Position numbers and translations under genes: made by a program. Shown here in pieces: positions 7,195 through 17,206 of a DNA stretch of 64,000 nt (the stretch's first letter is position 1; each line of letters opens with the position of its first letter). Origin of the DNA: Pseudomonas vancouverensis (GTDB lineage Bacteria; Pseudomonadota; Gammaproteobacteria; Pseudomonadales; Pseudomonadaceae); assembly GCF_004348895.1 (NCBI RefSeq), contig NZ_RRZK01000022.1:1-64000 (forward strand), given 5' to 3'. The notes beneath the pieces are model-generated. The model was given only the letters and a program-made list of their open reading frames with translations. It did not search any database and was not told the DNA's origin.

Positions 7195-10023
7195 TCAGGT
7201 AGTTGAACCCCCATCGCTCTGCGACTCCAGATCCCTCACCCGCGCCACCGCTTCATCACGGCTGCTGACGCCCAGCTTGCTATAGATATGGCTCAGGTGC
7301 CATTTCACGGTTTCCGGGGACAATCCCAAGGCCCGGGCGATTTTCTTGTTGGGCAAGGCCTGGGCGAGCAGACGGACCACTTCGATTTCCCGCTCGCTGA
7401 GCGGTTCGATACCGGCCGTTACCGGTTTGCTGGTGGCGACCGCTTTCGGTTTGCTTCTGGATACGGCTGGGGCAGTGACATCGGCAGCCTGCAAGCGCTC
7501 GACATAGAACGCGAGCACCGGGTCGAGGCTCTCTTCGCTGGCGATGGACGAAATCAGGCGCAGGGCATCCGGATGGGCGTCGAGCAAGCTACGCAGCAAA
7601 CCGAAGCGTTGTCCACGGCGCAAGGCCTCCAGCACCTTGTCCCGTGCTGCGCCGCGGTTACCGCGTTGCGCTTCGATCACCGCGCTGAGCACCAACAGAC
7701 GCACCGTGCCGAGTTGGCGTCGATGCAATTCACAGGTTTCAATCAGCTGTTCAATCCGCACCAGGGCACCGTCCAGATCGCCCTGATGGAGTTGCCAGCG
7801 CGCACGGGCGTTCTCGGCCAGGATATGGATTTCCTTGAGCGCGGTATGCCCGGCATCCGGATGCCGCGCATCGATGGCCTCCAGCCGCGCCAGTTTGTCT
7901 TTTGCCTTGGTGGTTTCGCCGAGGATCAGCAGCCAGCGCACCTGCCAGGTCAGGCAGTAGGCTTGCAGTCGTTCCAGGCCCAACTTGGTCGCGTACTCAT
8001 CCAGTCGCTCGACAAACGCCAGCGCTTCCTGATGGTTGCCGGCCAGCCACTGCACGTTCCACAACACCTGCAATACCCGCAGCACCGAATCGGGAATCGA
8101 GATGCGCTCGAGAATGTCGATCCAGCCCGAGAGCATCTTGAACGCGGCGTCGACGTCATTGGTTTCGTAGAGCACCTCACCCAGCAGCGCGGCGGACAGG
8201 TAAGTCGCGTCGGCACCACCCTTGCCACACTGGTTGGCTTCATGCAGCACGTCACGGTAAACCCGTTCGGCCTGGGTCATCTGGCCTTCAAGGGCGAGGC
8301 TCAGGCCGATCAAGCAGCGCCCCTGCAAGGTGCCGGCGGTGGTGCCCTGCAGCGGTTCGCCATTGATCAGCAGCAGCGGGCGCTCCAGTTGCACCTGCCG
8401 CGCCTTTTCGTACTCGCCCCGGTGCATGTACAGCCAGGACAGGATGTTGGTGCAGGAGCCGATGGCAATGCTGTTGCTGTCGGGCGGCGGGTTGAGCAAT
8501 TGTGGCAACACGGCCATCGCTGCATCGGTGTCGTCGCGTTGCAAGGCCAGGGAGGCGCGCAGTATCGACACCATGAAACGATCATGCACTTCGCTGTCCG
8601 GCACATCCCGCGACAGTTGTTCGAGGGTCGCTGAACAGGCCGCGAAATCCCGGGCATAGAGCTGCATGCGCGCCTTGAGGATGCGCAGCTTGACCCGTGC
8701 CTGCACCTGTTCGACCGGCAACAAGCGCACCAGCTCGATCAGCATGCGCAAGTCGCCGTGGGCATACAGCGCTTCGGCGTGTTGTTCCACCAGGTCGGCA
8801 GCCGCCGACGGGTCGCCACCGAGGACCGCATGGTGCACGGCTTCATCCAGGTGGTTGTGCTCGCGGAACCAGTTCCAGGCCCGCACGTGCACGGCTTGCT
8901 GTTCAGCAGGGGTGCGCGAGTCGAAGTACTTGAGCAGGGTCTCGCGCAGCAACGGGTGCAGGCGATACCAGGTTTCCCGCTCCGCGCTGTCCACCGGGAT
9001 CAGGAACAGATTGTCTCGCTCCAGTCGCGCCAGTAGCGCGGTGGCTTCGCCGACTGCTTGCGGCTGACCGCTGAGGGCTGCGCATAGAGAGGCGCAGAAG
9101 CGGTTGCACACGGCCATGAGCAACAGCAGGTCGAGGTCGGTGGGCGACAGGTGCGACAGCACTTCGACTTCAAAGAACTTGGCGAAAGCCTGATCGTCGC
9201 GCAGTTGCGCCTGTACAGACGAAGCATCAGTGGTCACTGGCGGGCGGTTCTTCTTGCGACTGACGGCAAGCAGTTGCAGCCCGGCGACCCAGCCGTCGGT
9301 CAACTCATGCATCACCTTGGCGTCGCGCGCAGTAATGTCGCCCAGTTGCGCCTTGAGGAACTGTTCGGATTCCGCCTGAGTGAAGCGCAGGTCGCGCAGG
9401 TTCAGCTCCAGTACCAGCTCCTGGCTGCGCAAGCGTGCCAGTGACAACGGCACTGCGCTGCGTGACACCAGCGCCAAATGTAGATTGGGTGGGGCGTAGT
9501 CGAGCAGCCATTGCAGGGCCTGATGGATGCCGACATCGGTGAGGTGATGAAGGTCGTCGAGCACCAGCACCAGCTCCCGGCCACGGCTGGCGATGCTGCG
9601 CACCAGGGTGATGATGGTGCGCTCCACGGCTTCGCTGTCGATGCCGCGACCTTCCAGCTGGGTGGCTTCGTGCACCAGGCTCGGGTCGATCTGGCCGAGG
9701 CTGGCCAGCAGGTAATCGATAAAACGGGTGAGTTCGTTGTCGTCCGCCGACAACGTCAGCCAGGCCACGTCGAAGTTCAACGGCAGCAGCGCCTGACGCC
9801 AGGCGATCAGGGTCGAGGTCTTGCCGCATCCGGCCGGGCCCTTGAGCACGATGCAGCGCAGGCGTCGTGCCTTGAGCATTTGTTCCTGCAGGCGCTCGCG
9901 GGAGATCAGGCGCCCGCCACTGCGCGGTGGAATCAGCTTGGTGCTGACGATAGGCGACTGAACCGGAGTGAAAACCTGGCTGGCATGGGCGTCCGATGCA
10001 TTGGACTGAATGTATTTATCCAT
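7195..10023 (-). CDS. MalT/AcoK-type LuxR-family ATP-dependent transcriptional regulator 1
   Basis: A 942-residue STAND-class activator. The N-terminus has the TKLIPPR motif typical of MalT relatives and a Walker A at 62-70 (GPAGCGKTS); the Walker B is [11 protein letters not shown] at about residue 155. A long helical repeat region, which senses the inducer in MalT, follows. The C-terminal LuxR helix-turn-helix is [20 protein letters not shown] and continues to [15 protein letters not shown]. Divergent from the racemase operon, sharing the intergenic operator at 10117-10135. It is a likely activator of the catabolic cluster; its inducer, perhaps an acyl-CoA or the free substrate, is not known. 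A second, shorter relative is at 24925. Confidence 0.9.
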   Translation of the reverse strand: MDKYIQSNASDAHASQVFTPVQSPIVSTKLIPPRSGGRLISRERLQEQMLKARRLRCIVLKGPAGCGKTSTLIAWRQALLPLNFDVAWLTLSADDNELTRFIDYLLASLGQIDPSLVHEATQLEGRGIDSEAVERTIITLVRSIASRGRELVLVLDDLHHLTDVGIHQALQWLLDYAPPNLHLALVSRSAVPLSLARLRSQELVLELNLRDLRFTQAESEQFLKAQLGDITARDAKVMHELTDGWVAGLQLLAVSRKKNRPPVTTDASSVQAQLRDDQAFAKFFEVEVLSHLSPTDLDLLLLMAVCNRFCASLCAALSGQPQAVGEATALLARLERDNLFLIPVDSAERETWYRLHPLLRETLLKYFDSRTPAEQQAVHVRAWNWFREHNHLDEAVHHAVLGGDPSAAADLVEQHAEALYAHGDLRMLIELVRLLPVEQVQARVKLRILKARMQLYARDFAACSATLEQLSRDVPDSEVHDRFMVSILRASLALQRDDTDAAMAVLPQLLNPPPDSNSIAIGSCTNILSWLYMHRGEYEKARQVQLERPLLLINGEPLQGTTAGTLQGRCLIGLSLALEGQMTQAERVYRDVLHEANQCGKGGADATYLSAALLGEVLYETNDVDAAFKMLSGWIDILERISIPDSVLRVLQVLWNVQWLAGNHQEALAFVERLDEYATKLGLERLQAYCLTWQVRWLLILGETTKAKDKLARLEAIDARHPDAGHTALKEIHILAENARARWQLHQGDLDGALVRIEQLIETCELHRRQLGTVRLLVLSAVIEAQRGNRGAARDKVLEALRRGQRFGLLRSLLDAHPDALRLISSIASEESLDPVLAFYVERLQAADVTAPAVSRSKPKAVATSKPVTAGIEPLSEREIEVVRLLAQALPNKKIARALGLSPETVKWHLSHIYSKLGVSSRDEAVARVRDLESQSDGGSTT

Positions 10024-10116
10024 GGATCTGTCCGATTCTTTTTTGTTTTGTGAGTGCCTCGAATCTCATCGAGTGTAACCCAGACCCTACACCCCATGGC
10101 TGTGACTTTGGCGGCC

Positions 10117-10135
10117 GCCACCCGATCCGGGTGGT
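10117..10135. promoter_or_regulatory. Inverted-repeat operator shared by regulator 1 and the racemase operon
   Basis: GCCACCCGATCCGGGTGGT lies in the divergent intergenic region, 93 bases upstream of the regulator ATG and 84 bases upstream of the racemase ATG. Its placement would let one site control both transcripts, including autoregulation. Confidence 0.65.
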
Positions 10136-10219
10136 GGTCGTCAGGGCCGCGATTGTTCTACTGGAAAACACAAGAATAGGAGTGCTGTGGCGCTCCAGCA
10201 GAACAACGGAGCGGTGGTG

Positions 10220-11380
10220 ATGGGCGTACTGAGCGGCATTCGCGTAGTGGAATTCGAGGCAATCGGGCCGGCGCCGTTCGGCACCATGCTGCTGGCGGAC
10301 ATGGGCGCCGATGTGGTGCGCATCGACCGACCGGTCAAGGCCAGTGATCTGGGGCCGAAACTGGAAGGCAAGCGGGCCGACATCACCGGGCGCAATCGTC
10401 GTTCGGTCACCCTGGACCTGAAAAACCCGCACAGCGTGGCCGCTGCACTGGAATTGATCGAGCGCGCCGACGTGCTGATCGAAGGCTTTCGTCCCGGGAC
10501 CATGGAGCGTCTTGGACTGGGGCCGGACGTGGCGTTGGCGCGCAATCCGCGCCTGATCTACGCACGAATGACCGGTTGGGGGCAGACAGGGCCCATGGCC
10601 GATCGCGCCGGGCATGACCTCAACTACATCGCCTTGTCGGGTGTGTTGTCGAGCATCGGCCCCGCCGGTGGTCGCCCGGTGCCGCCGCTGAACCTGGTGG
10701 GTGACTACGGCGGTGGCGGCATGCTGCTGGCGCTGGGCGTGCTGGCGGCATTGGTCAACGTGCAGCGTGGCGGCGCCGGACAAGTGGTCGACGCCGCCAT
10801 GACCGAAGGCGCGGCACAGTTGGGCTCGGTGATCTGGGGTCTGCTGGCCGGTGGGCACTGGCAGGAAGCGCGTGGCAGCAACTTGCTCGATGGCGGCGCG
10901 CCTTGGTACGACACCTACGAAACCCTCGATGGTCGGTACATGGCCATCGGACCGATCGAGTCGCGTTTCTACGGGCAGATGCTCGAAGTTCTCGGTTTGT
11001 GCGATGCCGATCTGCCCAAGCAACACGACCGCAGTGGCTGGCCGTGCCTGCGTGAGGCCTTCACCACGGCATTTCGCAGCCGCACCCGGGCGCAATGGGT
11101 CGAAGCGTTCGACGGCAGCGATGCCTGTGTCGCGCCGGTGCTGGGCCTTGCCGAAGCGTCGAAACACCCCCACAGCGTTGCCCGCGGCAGCTTCATCGAG
11201 GTCGACGGCGTCGTACAACCAGTGCCGGCGCCACGTTTCCTCGGCACTCCTTCGGCTCAACCAAAACCGGCACCTGAGCGCGGTGGGCAGGGTGCGCAGG
11301 CCCTGCGTGACTGGGGCTTCGACAGCGCGGCCATCGAACGCTTGCGCGAACTGGGCCTGGGCTTCAAGACCGGCGCTTGA
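10220..11380 (+). CDS. Alpha-methylacyl-CoA racemase (CaiB/BaiF family)
   Basis: A 386-residue family III CoA-transferase-fold protein. I take the ATG at 10220, with GGAG eight bases before it and the family's usual MGxLSGIRVVE start; an in-frame GTG at 10187 with AGGAG is the alternative. His132 (AGHDLNY), Asp162 (VGDYGGG) and Glu247 (GPIES) correspond to His126, Asp156 and Glu241 of Mycobacterium tuberculosis MCR with a constant offset of six. The GHDLNYIALSG and PPLNLVGDYGGG blocks are those of racemases rather than CoA-transferases. The enzyme epimerises 2-methylacyl-CoAs so that stereospecific dehydrogenases can act. First gene of an operon with a crotonase, two acyl-CoA ligases and a thioesterase. 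Confidence 0.88.
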   Translation: MGVLSGIRVVEFEAIGPAPFGTMLLADMGADVVRIDRPVKASDLGPKLEGKRADITGRNRRSVTLDLKNPHSVAAALELIERADVLIEGFRPGTMERLGLGPDVALARNPRLIYARMTGWGQTGPMADRAGHDLNYIALSGVLSSIGPAGGRPVPPLNLVGDYGGGGMLLALGVLAALVNVQRGGAGQVVDAAMTEGAAQLGSVIWGLLAGGHWQEARGSNLLDGGAPWYDTYETLDGRYMAIGPIESRFYGQMLEVLGLCDADLPKQHDRSGWPCLREAFTTAFRSRTRAQWVEAFDGSDACVAPVLGLAEASKHPHSVARGSFIEVDGVVQPVPAPRFLGTPSAQPKPAPERGGQGAQALRDWGFDSAAIERLRELGLGFKTGA

Positions 11381-11436
11381 ATGGCGCGGTCCTGAATCAC
11401 TGTCCTCAACGATCCCCGGAACCCAGGAAACAGCCC

Positions 11437-12240
11437 ATGGCCATTCAGTTCAAGATCATCGATCACGTGGCACTTATTACTCTGGATGCGCAAGCGTCCA
11501 ACAACGCGCTGTCGCTCGGCGACCTGAGCAGTCTGCGCAAGACCCTGTGTGCCTGTCAGGATGACGAGCAGGTGCGGGTCATCGTCCTCACCGGCGCTGG
11601 CGACCGCGCCTTTTGCAGCGGCGCCAGTCACAAGGATTTATTGCTCTCCGCCAGCGGGTTCGTCGCCGCCACCCTGAAAAGCCGTGAAACCGAAGCCGAG
11701 GAGGGGGGCGCCAGCCGCCTGTTCGACCTCAGCGACCTGGATGTGTGGAAACCGATGATCGCCGCCATCAACGGTGCCTGCCTGGGCGGCGGTCTGGAAC
11801 TGGCGTTGCAATGCGACCTGCGCATGGCGGCGACAGACGCCACTTTTGGTTTGCCCGAAGTCTGCGACGCGACGATTCCGGCGGCGGGCGGCGTGCAATA
11901 CCTGCTACGCGCCGTTCCCGCTGCTCACGCCATGAAAATGGCCCTGACCGGCGATCCGGTCAGTGCACAACAAGCCCTGGACATGGGCTTGATCATTGAA
12001 CAACTGCCCCGGCAACAACTGCTGTCCGCCGCGCTCAGCCTGGCGGAGCGCATCGCCGCCAATGGCCCGCTGGCGGTGCAGTCGATCAAGCGCCTGGCGC
12101 TGCAGACCGCTCATCTCGCCCCCCGGGACTTCGTCAATCAGGCCCATCTGCACTGGGGGTTGCTGCGCGACAGCGGCGACCACGCCGAAGGGCGCATGGC
12201 CCAGGCCGAGCAGCGCCCGCCGAAATACACCGGCACCTGA
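11437..12240 (+). CDS. Enoyl-CoA hydratase/isomerase (crotonase) family protein
   Basis: A 267-residue crotonase. The ATG at 11437 follows AGGAAAC, and the protein begins MAIQFKIIDHVALITLDA, the usual first strand. The oxyanion-hole segments are GDRAFCSGAS and NGACLGGGLELALQCD. A Glu follows in FGLPEVCDATIPAAGG, where crotonases hold one catalytic acid. An insertion rich in Glu (about residues 85-98) separates the two halves. Either hydration of an enoyl-CoA, double-bond isomerisation or a ring cleavage would fit the fold; the cluster position suggests acyl-CoA catabolism. Confidence 0.85.
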   Translation: MAIQFKIIDHVALITLDAQASNNALSLGDLSSLRKTLCACQDDEQVRVIVLTGAGDRAFCSGASHKDLLLSASGFVAATLKSRETEAEEGGASRLFDLSDLDVWKPMIAAINGACLGGGLELALQCDLRMAATDATFGLPEVCDATIPAAGGVQYLLRAVPAAHAMKMALTGDPVSAQQALDMGLIIEQLPRQQLLSAALSLAERIAANGPLAVQSIKRLALQTAHLAPRDFVNQAHLHWGLLRDSGDHAEGRMAQAEQRPPKYTGT

Positions 12241-12291
12241 TCACGCCGCGTAATCGTTCTGACCTGACAACAATAATTACAGGAGAGCCCC

Positions 12292-13848
12292 ATGAACCTG
12301 ACTCAAGGCTTGCACCGTGTCCTGCAGCAACGTCCCCATGCCATCGCCACCGTATTTCGTGATCGGCGCCGCACCTACAGCGAACTGACCGACCGGGTCG
12401 CACGCCTGGCTGGCGCGTTGCAGAAACTGGGGATGCACGCCGGCGATCGCGTCGGTTTGCTCGGCCTGAACTCCGACCGCTTCCTCGAGTACTACCTCGC
12501 CACCTGGTGGGGCGGCGGTGTGGTCAACCCGGTGAACATCCGCTGGAGCGTGGCGGAAATCGTCTACTCGCTGGACGACTGCGACACGCGCATCCTGCTG
12601 ATCGACGACACCTTCCTGCCCATGGCCGAAGCCATTGCCAGCGCTGCCAAAGTACGGCCATTGCTGGTGCATATCGGCGACGGCCCGTTGCCCGCGGGCA
12701 TGCTCTCTTACGAACAGCTGATTGCCGATAACGAACCGGTGGACGACGCGTTTCGCAGTGGCGACGACCTCGCCAGCATCCTCTACACCGGCGGTACGAC
12801 GGGCCAGCCGAAGGGCGTGATGCTGTCGCACATGAACCTGTGGAGCGCGGCGGTGGCCCGCGCCGCCGATGTCCCGGTGCCGGAAGATGCATTGACCCTG
12901 CACATCGCGCCGATGTTCCACCTGGCGGCGTTGTCGCGGGTCATCCTGATTTCCCTGCTGGGCCTGCCAAGTGTTTTTGTGCCGGCCTTCGACGCACTGG
13001 ACGTGATGCGCACCATCGAACGCGAGCGCATCACCGAGATCCTGATCGTGCCGACCATGCTACAAGCGCTGATCATGCACCCGGACTTCGCCCGGCATGA
13101 CCTGAGCAGTCTGATCAGCTTGACCTACGGCGCCTCGCCGATTGCCGTGCCCTTGCTGGAAATGGCCTTGAAGGCCTTGCCGAACGTCGAGTTCACCCAA
13201 GGCTACGGAATGACCGAAGCCGCACCGCCGATCTCTGCCAACGGTCCGGAAAACCATTCGCCTGAAGGCATTGCCAACGGCCGTCTGCGCTCAGCGGGAC
13301 GACCGGGACTGGGGGTGACCGTGCGCATCGTTGACGAAAACGACAACGAGGTGCCCTACGGTACGGTCGGCGAAGTGATCGTGCGTGGCCCGAACATCAT
13401 GCTCGGTTACTGGAACAAACCCGAAGAAACCGCCAAGGCCTTGCGCGGCGGCTGGATGCACACCGGAGACGGCGCCTACATGGACCAGGACGGCTATATC
13501 TACATCGTCGACCGCTTCAAGGACATGATCGTCAGCGGCGGCGAGAACGTGTACTCCGGCGAAGTCGAAAGCGCCATCGCCAGTCACCCGGCCGTCGCCG
13601 CTTGTGCGGTCATCGGTATTCCCTGCGCGCAATGGGGCGAAGCAGTGCACGCGGTGGTCGTGCTCAAACCCGACAACCAGGTTGCCGGCGCACAGATCAT
13701 CGAGCATTGCCGCCGGCAGATCGCCGGTTACAAGACGCCCAAATCCGTGGAATTCCGCGCGGCATTGCCGTTGTCCGGCGCTGGCAAGGTACTCAAGCGC
13801 GATTTGCGCGAGCCGTTCTGGCAGGGCACAGACCGGGGCGTGAGCTGA
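12292..13848 (+). CDS. Acyl-CoA synthetase (AMP-forming), copy 1
   Basis: A 518-residue ANL-superfamily ligase. The phosphate-binding motif ILYTGGTTGQPKGVMLSH is at about 163-180, the adenine motif is QGYGMTEAAP, the hinge and ATP-binding block is WMHTGDGAYMDQDGYIYIVDRFKDMIVSGGENVYS, and the C-terminal catalytic lysine lies in SGAGKVLKRDLR. It activates a carboxylic acid to its CoA thioester through an acyl-adenylate. A paralogue of almost the same layout is at 14279. Its stop overlaps the start of the thioesterase gene (TGATG). Confidence 0.9.
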   Translation: MNLTQGLHRVLQQRPHAIATVFRDRRRTYSELTDRVARLAGALQKLGMHAGDRVGLLGLNSDRFLEYYLATWWGGGVVNPVNIRWSVAEIVYSLDDCDTRILLIDDTFLPMAEAIASAAKVRPLLVHIGDGPLPAGMLSYEQLIADNEPVDDAFRSGDDLASILYTGGTTGQPKGVMLSHMNLWSAAVARAADVPVPEDALTLHIAPMFHLAALSRVILISLLGLPSVFVPAFDALDVMRTIERERITEILIVPTMLQALIMHPDFARHDLSSLISLTYGASPIAVPLLEMALKALPNVEFTQGYGMTEAAPPISANGPENHSPEGIANGRLRSAGRPGLGVTVRIVDENDNEVPYGTVGEVIVRGPNIMLGYWNKPEETAKALRGGWMHTGDGAYMDQDGYIYIVDRFKDMIVSGGENVYSGEVESAIASHPAVAACAVIGIPCAQWGEAVHAVVVLKPDNQVAGAQIIEHCRRQIAGYKTPKSVEFRAALPLSGAGKVLKRDLREPFWQGTDRGVS

Positions 13849-14288
13849 TGACGACGATCAGCAGCGAGGTATCGGCAGATGTTCCCGCGGGTTTCTCCCT
13901 GCTGGAACAGCGTTCGGATTTTCTGCGAGTTTGCGCTGAGGTCTATGTTCACGAGATAAGGCCGATCCTGGCTGTCCGGGTGCAAGCGCACCATCTCAAC
14001 TACGTGCGCATCGCCCATGGCGGATTTCTCGCCACAATCGCCGATACCGCCTTTGGCGTGATGCTGCGACGCCTGTCGAAGAGCGAGGTGCCGGCGATCA
14101 CCATCAACCTCAACGTCGATTACCTCAACGCCGTGCACGAGGGCGACTGGCTGGAGGCCCATGTCGAGATCCTGAAAACCGGTCGCCACTTCACCCATGC
14201 CAATTGTCTGTTGAAAGTGGGTGAGCGCCTGGCGCTGCGTGCGGGCGGCATCTTCACACCGTGGAAAGGCCCGCTGCCATGTACATGA
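13848..14288 (+). CDS. PaaI-family hot-dog thioesterase
   Basis: A 146-residue hot-dog protein whose ATG overlaps the ligase stop codon. The segment NYVRIAHGGFLATIADTAFGVML matches the PaaI motif (HGGxxxxLxDxA), with the conserved Asp on the hot-dog helix. Members hydrolyse acyl- or aryl-CoA esters and often serve to free trapped CoA. It is enclosed by two acyl-CoA ligase genes, so a housekeeping role for dead-end CoA esters is plausible. The 3' end overlaps the next gene by 10 bases, which indicates tight translational coupling. Confidence 0.82.
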   Translation: MTTISSEVSADVPAGFSLLEQRSDFLRVCAEVYVHEIRPILAVRVQAHHLNYVRIAHGGFLATIADTAFGVMLRRLSKSEVPAITINLNVDYLNAVHEGDWLEAHVEILKTGRHFTHANCLLKVGERLALRAGGIFTPWKGPLPCT

Positions 14289-15802
14289 CCCAGTGCCTGC
14301 AACGCACCTTGCAACAGGACCCGGAGCACATCGCGACGATTTTCGGCGACCGCCGGCGCAGTTACCGCGAGTTCGGCGACCGCGTGGCGCGTCTGGCGCA
14401 TGCCTTGCAGCAATTGGGCATGGCCGCCGGGGACAGGGTCGGCATGCTCGGGCTCAACTCGGACCGCTACCTGGAATACATCATGGGTGTCTGGTGGGGC
14501 GGCGGTGTGCTCAACCCGGTGAACACCCGCTGGAGCGTGGCGGAAATCGTCTATTCACTGGATGACTGTGGGACCGCGATCCTGCTCGTCGACGAGCACT
14601 TTGCCGGCCTGGCTTCGGCCATTGCCGCCCGGGCAAGGCTCGCGCCGCTGTTTATTTACGCAGGCGACGGCGAGGTGCCGGACGGCATGCTCGGTTACGA
14701 ACAGTTGCTGGCGGCCGCCACGCCTGTTGAAGACGCCGGGCGTGGCGGCGAGGACCTTGCCTGCATCATGTACACCGGCGGCACCACCGGGTCTCCCAAG
14801 GGCGTGATGCAGTCGCACCTGAACCTGTGGGCGGCCTGTATGCCGCGCATGGTCGACATGCCGCCGATACGCGGCGGTCTACTGATGCACGTCGCGCCGT
14901 TGTTTCACGTGGCCGGCATGGCCCGGGCCTTGATCCAGTTCCTCGCCGGTGAAAGTCATGTGCTGGTGTCCAGCTTCGAACCCCTGCAAACGTTGCAGAT
15001 CATTGAGCGCGAGCGGGTCACCGAAACCCTGCTGGTGCCGACCATGATCCTCGCGTTGCTCGCTGATCCGGCGTTTGACCGGCATGACCTCAGCAGTCTC
15101 AAGCGCCTGACCTACGGCGCCTCGCCCAGCGCCAGTGACATGGTCGAGCAGGTGCTGGCGCGCTTGCCGGACATCGAGCTGTCTCATTCCTATGGTTTGA
15201 CCGAGGCCTGCCCGGTGGTGTCGAGCAACCTGCCGTGCAACCACACGCCCGAGGCACGCATCAGCGGCTTGTCCCGTTCGGTCGGGCGTGGCGGGCTGGG
15301 CGTCAACGTGAAGATTGTCGATCCCCAGGGCAACGAGGTGCCCCGGGGCACGGTCGGCGAAATCATCGTGCGTGGCGCCAATATCATGCAGGGCTACTGG
15401 AACAGGCCTGAGGAAACCGCCAGGGCGCTGCGCGATGGCTGGCTGTACACCGGCGACGCCGCGTGGATGGACGAGCAGGGTTATCTGTTCATCGTCGATC
15501 GGCTCAAGGACATGATTGTCAGTGGCGGCGAGAACGTTTATTCCGCCGAGGTCGAGAATGTCCTGGCGCGACACCCGGCGGTGGCGATGTGCTCGGTGAT
15601 CGGCGTACCCCATGCGCAATGGGGCGAAGCGGTGCATGCGGTGGTGGTGCGCAAGCCTGGCGTCGAGGTCGACGAGGATGAGCTGCGCTTGTACTGCCGC
15701 GAATTTATCGCCCCGTACAAATGCCCGAAAACCGTTGAGTTTCGCGATGAGCTGCCGCTGTCGGCGGCGGGCAAAGTGCTAAAGCGCGAACTGCGCAAAT
15801 AA
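14279..15802 (+). CDS. Acyl-CoA synthetase (AMP-forming), copy 2
   Basis: A 507-residue ANL ligase. The start at 14279 (MYMTQCLQRTLQQ) aligns with copy 1 (MNLTQGLHRVLQQ). Motifs: IMYTGGTTGSPKGVMQSH, HSYGLTEACPVVSS, GWLYTGDAAWMDEQGYLFIVDR and a C-terminal AAGKVLKRELR. The two copies agree closely over the N-terminal 100 residues, which points to a tandem duplication with insertion or retention of the thioesterase between them. Different acyl-chain intermediates may each need activation, as in side-chain and ring degradation. Confidence 0.9.
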   Translation: MYMTQCLQRTLQQDPEHIATIFGDRRRSYREFGDRVARLAHALQQLGMAAGDRVGMLGLNSDRYLEYIMGVWWGGGVLNPVNTRWSVAEIVYSLDDCGTAILLVDEHFAGLASAIAARARLAPLFIYAGDGEVPDGMLGYEQLLAAATPVEDAGRGGEDLACIMYTGGTTGSPKGVMQSHLNLWAACMPRMVDMPPIRGGLLMHVAPLFHVAGMARALIQFLAGESHVLVSSFEPLQTLQIIERERVTETLLVPTMILALLADPAFDRHDLSSLKRLTYGASPSASDMVEQVLARLPDIELSHSYGLTEACPVVSSNLPCNHTPEARISGLSRSVGRGGLGVNVKIVDPQGNEVPRGTVGEIIVRGANIMQGYWNRPEETARALRDGWLYTGDAAWMDEQGYLFIVDRLKDMIVSGGENVYSAEVENVLARHPAVAMCSVIGVPHAQWGEAVHAVVVRKPGVEVDEDELRLYCREFIAPYKCPKTVEFRDELPLSAAGKVLKRELRK

Positions 15803-15820
15803 CTCCCATACGCCACTGTC

Positions 15821-15913
15821 CCCTATAGGAGCGAGCCTGCTCGCGATGGCGTCGGGTCAGTCGACATCCCATTGCCTGAACCACCGCTATCGCGAGCATG
15901 CTCGCTCCTACAG
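15821..15913. repeat. Inverted pair of REP elements
   Basis: TAGGAGCGAGCCTGCTCGCG near 15826-15845 and the inverse TCGCGAGCATGCTCGCTCCT at 15890-15909 flank a spacer of about 45 bases. It follows the racemase operon directly, before the next operator, and probably marks the operon end. Confidence 0.82.
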
Positions 15914-15941
15914 TTTTTCGTGTCTGGATCTCCAGACTTTC

Positions 15942-15960
15942 GCTACCCAATCCGGGTGGC
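15942..15960 (+). promoter_or_regulatory. Inverted-repeat operator upstream of the second plus-strand operon
   Basis: GCTACCCAATCCGGGTGGC, with one mismatch between the arms, lies 78 bases upstream of the acyl-CoA dehydrogenase ATG at 16039. Confidence 0.62.
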
Positions 15961-16038
15961 TTCACCCCCCACCCGCGCTCCCTAAAGTGACTCCACGAAC
16001 CAGGCGCATGCCTGCCTGGCCATCCACTGGAGATCCCG

Positions 16039-17178
16039 ATGCACATCAACCGTACCGTCTACCGTGAAGACCACGAAATGCTGCGTGAAACCGCGCGGCG
16101 TTTTTTCGAACGTGAATGCCTGCCGAAACAGGCGCAATGGGACGAGGCCGGGCAGGTTGACCGCGAGACCTGGCTCAAGGCCGGGCGCCACAATCTGCTG
16201 TGCCTGACCGTGCCGACCGAGTACGGCGGTGGTGGCGGCGACTTCGGCCATTCGGCGGTATTGATCGAGGAACTGTACCGCGCCGGCGTCTCGGGTTGGA
16301 GCCTGGGCGTGCATTCTGACATCGTCGCCCCCTACATCGTGCGCCTGGGCACCGAGGAGCAGAAGCAGCAGTGGTTGCCGAAGATCTGCTCCGGCGAAAC
16401 CGTACTGGCGGTGGCCATGACCGAACCGGGCACCGGCTCCGACCTCAAGGCGATCCGCACCACCGCCGTGCGTGACGGTGACGAGTGGGTCATCAACGGC
16501 AGCAAGACCTTCATCAGCAATGGCCTGACCTGCGACATGGTCGTGGTCGTGTGCAAGACCGACCCGAGTGCCGGCGCCAAGGGCTGCAGCCTGATCATGG
16601 TCGAGTGCAACCGCGAAGGCTTCCGTCGCGGGCGCAAGCTGGAAAAGGTCGGCCAGCACGCCGCCGATACCGCCGAACTGTTCTTCGATAACGTGCGCGT
16701 GCCGGTGGGCAACCTGCTCGGCGAAGAGAACAAGGGCTTCATGCACCTGATGGAAGAACTGCCCCAGGAGCGTCTGGTGATTGCCCTGTACTGTGCCGCC
16801 AAGCTCGAGCGCCTGCTGGAGCAGACCGTCGAATACGTCAAGGACCGCAAGGCGTTCAACCAGACCGTGTGGGACTTCCAGAACACCAAATTCAAGCTGG
16901 CGGACATCAAGGCCAAGGCCACTGCTGTGCGCCTGACCATCGACCACTACATCGCCGAGCACATGCGTCGCCGCCTGACGGTGCAGGAGTCGGCCATCGC
17001 CAAGCTCTATGCCACCGAGACGCTGTGGCAGTGCATCGACGACATGGTCCAGTTGCACGGTGGCTACGGCTACATGCTCGAGTACCCGATTGCCCGCGCC
17101 TTCGTCGACATGCGCGTGACGCGCATTTTCGGTGGCACCAGCGAAGTGCTGCGCGAGCTGATCGCGCGCCAGTTGTGA
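16039..17178 (+). CDS. Acyl-CoA dehydrogenase (LCAD-like), copy 2
   Basis: A 379-residue FAD enzyme of the same length as, and very similar to, the protein at 5778-6917 (both contain FFERECLP, EYGGGGGDFGHSAV, AMTEPGTGSDLKA and YVKDRKAFNQTVWDFQN). Glu257 in AKLERLLEQT is the helix-G glutamate; the C-terminal position is again Gly (IFGGTSEVLREL). It begins the operon 16039-21382 and is followed by its own SCP-x thiolase, mirroring copy 1 and its thiolase on the other strand. The two copies probably act on successive or stereochemically different acyl-CoAs. Confidence 0.9.
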   Translation: MHINRTVYREDHEMLRETARRFFERECLPKQAQWDEAGQVDRETWLKAGRHNLLCLTVPTEYGGGGGDFGHSAVLIEELYRAGVSGWSLGVHSDIVAPYIVRLGTEEQKQQWLPKICSGETVLAVAMTEPGTGSDLKAIRTTAVRDGDEWVINGSKTFISNGLTCDMVVVVCKTDPSAGAKGCSLIMVECNREGFRRGRKLEKVGQHAADTAELFFDNVRVPVGNLLGEENKGFMHLMEELPQERLVIALYCAAKLERLLEQTVEYVKDRKAFNQTVWDFQNTKFKLADIKAKATAVRLTIDHYIAEHMRRRLTVQESAIAKLYATETLWQCIDDMVQLHGGYGYMLEYPIARAFVDMRVTRIFGGTSEVLRELIARQL

Positions 17179-17206
17179 TCCTTCCTTTCTGAATTCAGGT
17201 GACACC

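Noticed and set aside
10220..11380. CoA-transferase annotation for the CaiB-family gene
   Set aside because: The residue set (His132, Asp162, Glu247) and GHDLNY block are those of alpha-methylacyl-CoA racemases, not the Asp nucleophile pattern of transferases.
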